A DNA stretch of 6,754 bases from CAYNTG01 sp964400105 (GTDB lineage Bacteria > UBP14 > UBA6098): the NCBI GenBank assembly GCA_964400105.1, contig CAYNTG010000103.1:1-6754 (forward strand). The letters are read 5' to 3'. The translations under genes were made by a program, and so were the position numbers. Under the pieces are notes generated by a model. The model did no database searches and was not told the DNA's origin. It saw only the letters and a program-made list of their open reading frames with translations. Within the stretch, counting starts at the first letter, position 1. Each line of letters opens with the position of its first letter. Of the stretch, positions 5,356 to 6,754 are shown one piece after another.

Positions 5356-5396
5356 CCCATCGCCTCCTGAATGGCTTTGAGTTCGTTGTCTTTCAT
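5352..5396 (-). CDS. Possible 14-codon leader ORF coupled to the anchored membrane protein
   Basis: ATG at 5394-5396 opens MKDNELKAIQEAMG and ends at TGA (5352-5354). The TGA overlaps the downstream ATG as ATGA (5352-5355), the usual layout for translational coupling. GGGAG lies 4 nt before its start. The Shine-Dalgarno of the downstream gene, AGGAGG, sits inside it. No run of one amino acid or attenuator hairpin is seen, so it is not a classical attenuation peptide. It may be chance, since only 14 codons are involved. Confidence 0.3.
   Translation of the reverse strand: MKDNELKAIQEAMG
5363..5368 (-). promoter_or_regulatory. Ribosome binding site choosing the start of the anchored protein
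   Basis: A perfect AGGAGG with 7 nt to the ATG at 5355. It places the start 15 codons inside the longest open frame, so the N-terminus is the transmembrane helix itself. Confidence 0.8.
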
Positions 5397-5487
5397 TCAT
5401 CTCCCAAATTTCTTATCGTTTTCCCCCGCGACGGCGCTGGGAACGGCTCTTTCGACGCTCTGTGTTGTTCTCCTAAAATCTTTTTAC

Positions 5488-5516
5488 AATATAATATGCC
5501 ATTCGTTTTCGCGCAA
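5488..5516 (-). promoter_or_regulatory. Weak candidate promoter for the anchored protein gene
   Basis: On the minus strand TTGCGC (5511-5516) and TATATT (5488-5493) are 17 nt apart. The -10 matches five of six positions; the -35 keeps only TTG. It lies in the 233-nt gap after apgM, in a locally AT-rich patch, and would leave a leader of about 125 nt before the ATG at 5355. Confidence 0.35.
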
Positions 5517-5541
5517 TGGAAATATTACGATATGTCGAGGT

Positions 5542-5569
5542 GCCGTTGCGTTTGTCGGTCTCGAACGGC
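5542..5569 (-). other. Inverted repeat downstream of apgM
   Basis: GCCGTT (5542-5547) and AACGGC (5564-5569) form a perfect 6-bp inverted repeat with a 16-nt loop, about 20 nt past the apgM stop. No T-run follows on the minus strand, so it is at best a weak or factor-assisted terminator. Confidence 0.25.
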
Positions 5570-5588
5570 TGGCGAGGGCGAGAGTTTT

Positions 5589-6754
5589 TTATGATAACCC
5601 GAGTAGCGCCTTCATGAACCGGTCGCCGATAATTGTGCCGAAACTTCCGCATTTCGCGCTCTCCTCGTCGTAACGTGTTACTGCATCGGGTTCTAAAAGC
5701 GGGTTGTATATCAAAAATGGAACCGGGTCGTGCACATGGGTTCGCACCGCGCAGGGCGTTCCGTGGTCGGGAGTTATCGCAATCGCGACCGGCTCCGGCA
5801 TTTTCGCGGCCTTCTCCGCAACGAACTTGACAATTCTATTATCTAAATATTCGATAGTCCGAATTTTAAGATCGACATCGCCCTCGTGTCCGGCCTCGTC
5901 GGTGGCCTCGACATGGAGATACACAAGGTCGTGATCGGCCAGCGCATCGATCGCCGCGCGCGCCTTGCCTTCGTAATTCGTGTCATATAGGCCGGTCGCG
6001 CCCTCGACCTCGATAACGTCCATGCCTGCGTAGATTCCAAGCCCTTTGACAAGATCGACGGCGGAGATCACCGCGCCCTTTATTCCATAAAGTTTTTGAA
6101 GGGTTTTCATTTTTGGGCGATGTCCCGGAGACCAGAACCAGACCGAGTTTGCGGAGTCTTTGCCCTCGGAAATTCGCTTCAGGTTGACCGGATGCTTTTC
6201 GAGAATCGCCTGCGATTTTATGACGAGTGTATTAAGGATTTCCGCAGTCTCCGCGCCATCGGGGGAATTTGCGCAAATCATGACGTCCGTGAACGGCGTG
6301 CCGGGAACGTCGTGCGGTGGCGTGCAGGATATTTCGTCGGAGCCGTTTTTCAGCACGAAAAGATGCCGATAGCTCACGCCGGGATGGAAGGTCATTTCCG
6401 GCGAACCGATTTTTCGATTAAGCTCTTTGATAAGTTCTGTTGATTCCGCCGTGCCGATATGTCCCGCAGAATGGTTTTTGATCTTGCCGTTTTCGATGCA
6501 GATGAGATTGCATCTCATAGCGAGGTCGGTTGTGTCGAGTTCGACGCCCATGCTCGCGGCTTCGAGGACTCCCCTGCCCTGAAATACCTCGCGGGCGTTG
6601 TAACCGAGCACTGCAAGATTCGCCACCGCGCTTCCCGGATGCATATCATCGGGGACTGTAACTAATTTGCCGCATCTTCCGCGCGCGCATAGCGCGTCGA
6701 TATTCGGAATATTCGCGACCATAAGCGGCGTTTTGCCGCCGAGTTTTTCGAGCG
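5589..6754 (-). CDS. apgM: Cofactor-independent phosphoglycerate mutase family (ApgM), N-terminus cut by window
   Basis: The frame is open through the right edge; about 387 residues are visible, beginning LEKLGGKTPLMVANIPNIDA. Homologues start some 15 residues earlier with a metal-binding Asp (DGMAD-type motif), so the first residues lie outside the window and the Met codon at 6722 is internal. The family belongs to the alkaline phosphatase superfamily and interconverts 3- and 2-phosphoglycerate in glycolysis and gluconeogenesis. Visible marks are the nucleophile region PGSAVANLAVLGY, GRGVLEAASMG, FHPGVSYRHLFV, PPHDVPGTP, GLYDTNYEGKA, VEATDEAGHEGD and the metal site TPDHGTP with HDPVPFLIYNP. 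A closely related bacterial clade has been proposed to be homoserine kinase, so the substrate is less certain than the fold. No terminator with a T-run follows. Confidence 0.92.
   Translation of the reverse strand, partial: LEKLGGKTPLMVANIPNIDALCARGRCGKLVTVPDDMHPGSAVANLAVLGYNAREVFQGRGVLEAASMGVELDTTDLAMRCNLICIENGKIKNHSAGHIGTAESTELIKELNRKIGSPEMTFHPGVSYRHLFVLKNGSDEISCTPPHDVPGTPFTDVMICANSPDGAETAEILNTLVIKSQAILEKHPVNLKRISEGKDSANSVWFWSPGHRPKMKTLQKLYGIKGAVISAVDLVKGLGIYAGMDVIEVEGATGLYDTNYEGKARAAIDALADHDLVYLHVEATDEAGHEGDVDLKIRTIEYLDNRIVKFVAEKAAKMPEPVAIAITPDHGTPCAVRTHVHDPVPFLIYNPLLEPDAVTRYDEESAKCGSFGTIIGDRFMKALLGLS

Noticed and set aside
5558..5590. Plus-strand terminator (TCTCG/CGAGA then T6)
   Set aside because: No plus-strand gene ends here. 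The stem is 5 bp with a long loop, and the T-run is the complement of sequence around the apgM stop.

Overview
This window looks like chromosome from a bacterium of an uncultivated or little-studied lineage, most plausibly near the FCB superphylum and its candidate phyla. The clue is a secreted beta-propeller protein ending in a type IX (Por/T9SS type A) style sorting domain, a tail common in Bacteroidetes-Fibrobacteres-Chlorobi relatives and associated candidate phyla. Archaeal-type phosphoglycerate mutase and DUF3467/DUF1858 proteins fit but do not prove this. No taxonomic marker gene is present, so the placement is inference.

Layout. Positions 1-387 (+) hold the C-terminal part of an unrecognised protein that enters from the left edge. 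It converges on, and overlaps by 4 bp, a six-gene minus-strand cluster read right to left: efp (elongation factor P), cdd (cytidine deaminase), etfB (electron transfer flavoprotein beta), a secreted LVIVD-type beta-propeller with a sorting tail, a DUF3467 protein and a DUF1858 protein. Gaps between these genes are 8-45 nt, and a near-consensus sigma-70 promoter (TTGACT, 17 nt, TAAAAT) lies just upstream of efp, so the set is probably one transcript from about 4080 down to 384. Upstream on the same strand is a small two-helix membrane protein (2TM family, GTG start, strong Shine-Dalgarno). Next comes a 325-nt gap with a nested palindromic repeat and a possible tiny membrane peptide. Then comes an AT-rich 184-residue membrane-anchored protein of unknown function, preceded by a 14-codon ORF whose stop overlaps its start. 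The right edge carries apgM (cofactor-independent phosphoglycerate mutase family), cut at its N-terminus by the window edge.

How the genes relate. The efp cluster combines translation (EF-P), pyrimidine salvage (Cdd) and electron transfer (EtfB) with an exported protein and two small conserved proteins. There is no obvious common pathway, so co-transcription is better supported than shared function. Three points deserve attention. EtfB has no EtfA partner beside it. The EF-P tip loop carries arginine in an RGRGR context where lysine-modified EF-Ps have lysine. The 4488-5588 segment (palindromic repeat plus AT-rich anchored protein with little of the TCGA enrichment seen elsewhere) looks like accessory DNA between core genes. 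I saw no CRISPR array, tRNA, rRNA, transposase or recognisable defence system, and do not claim a new system here.
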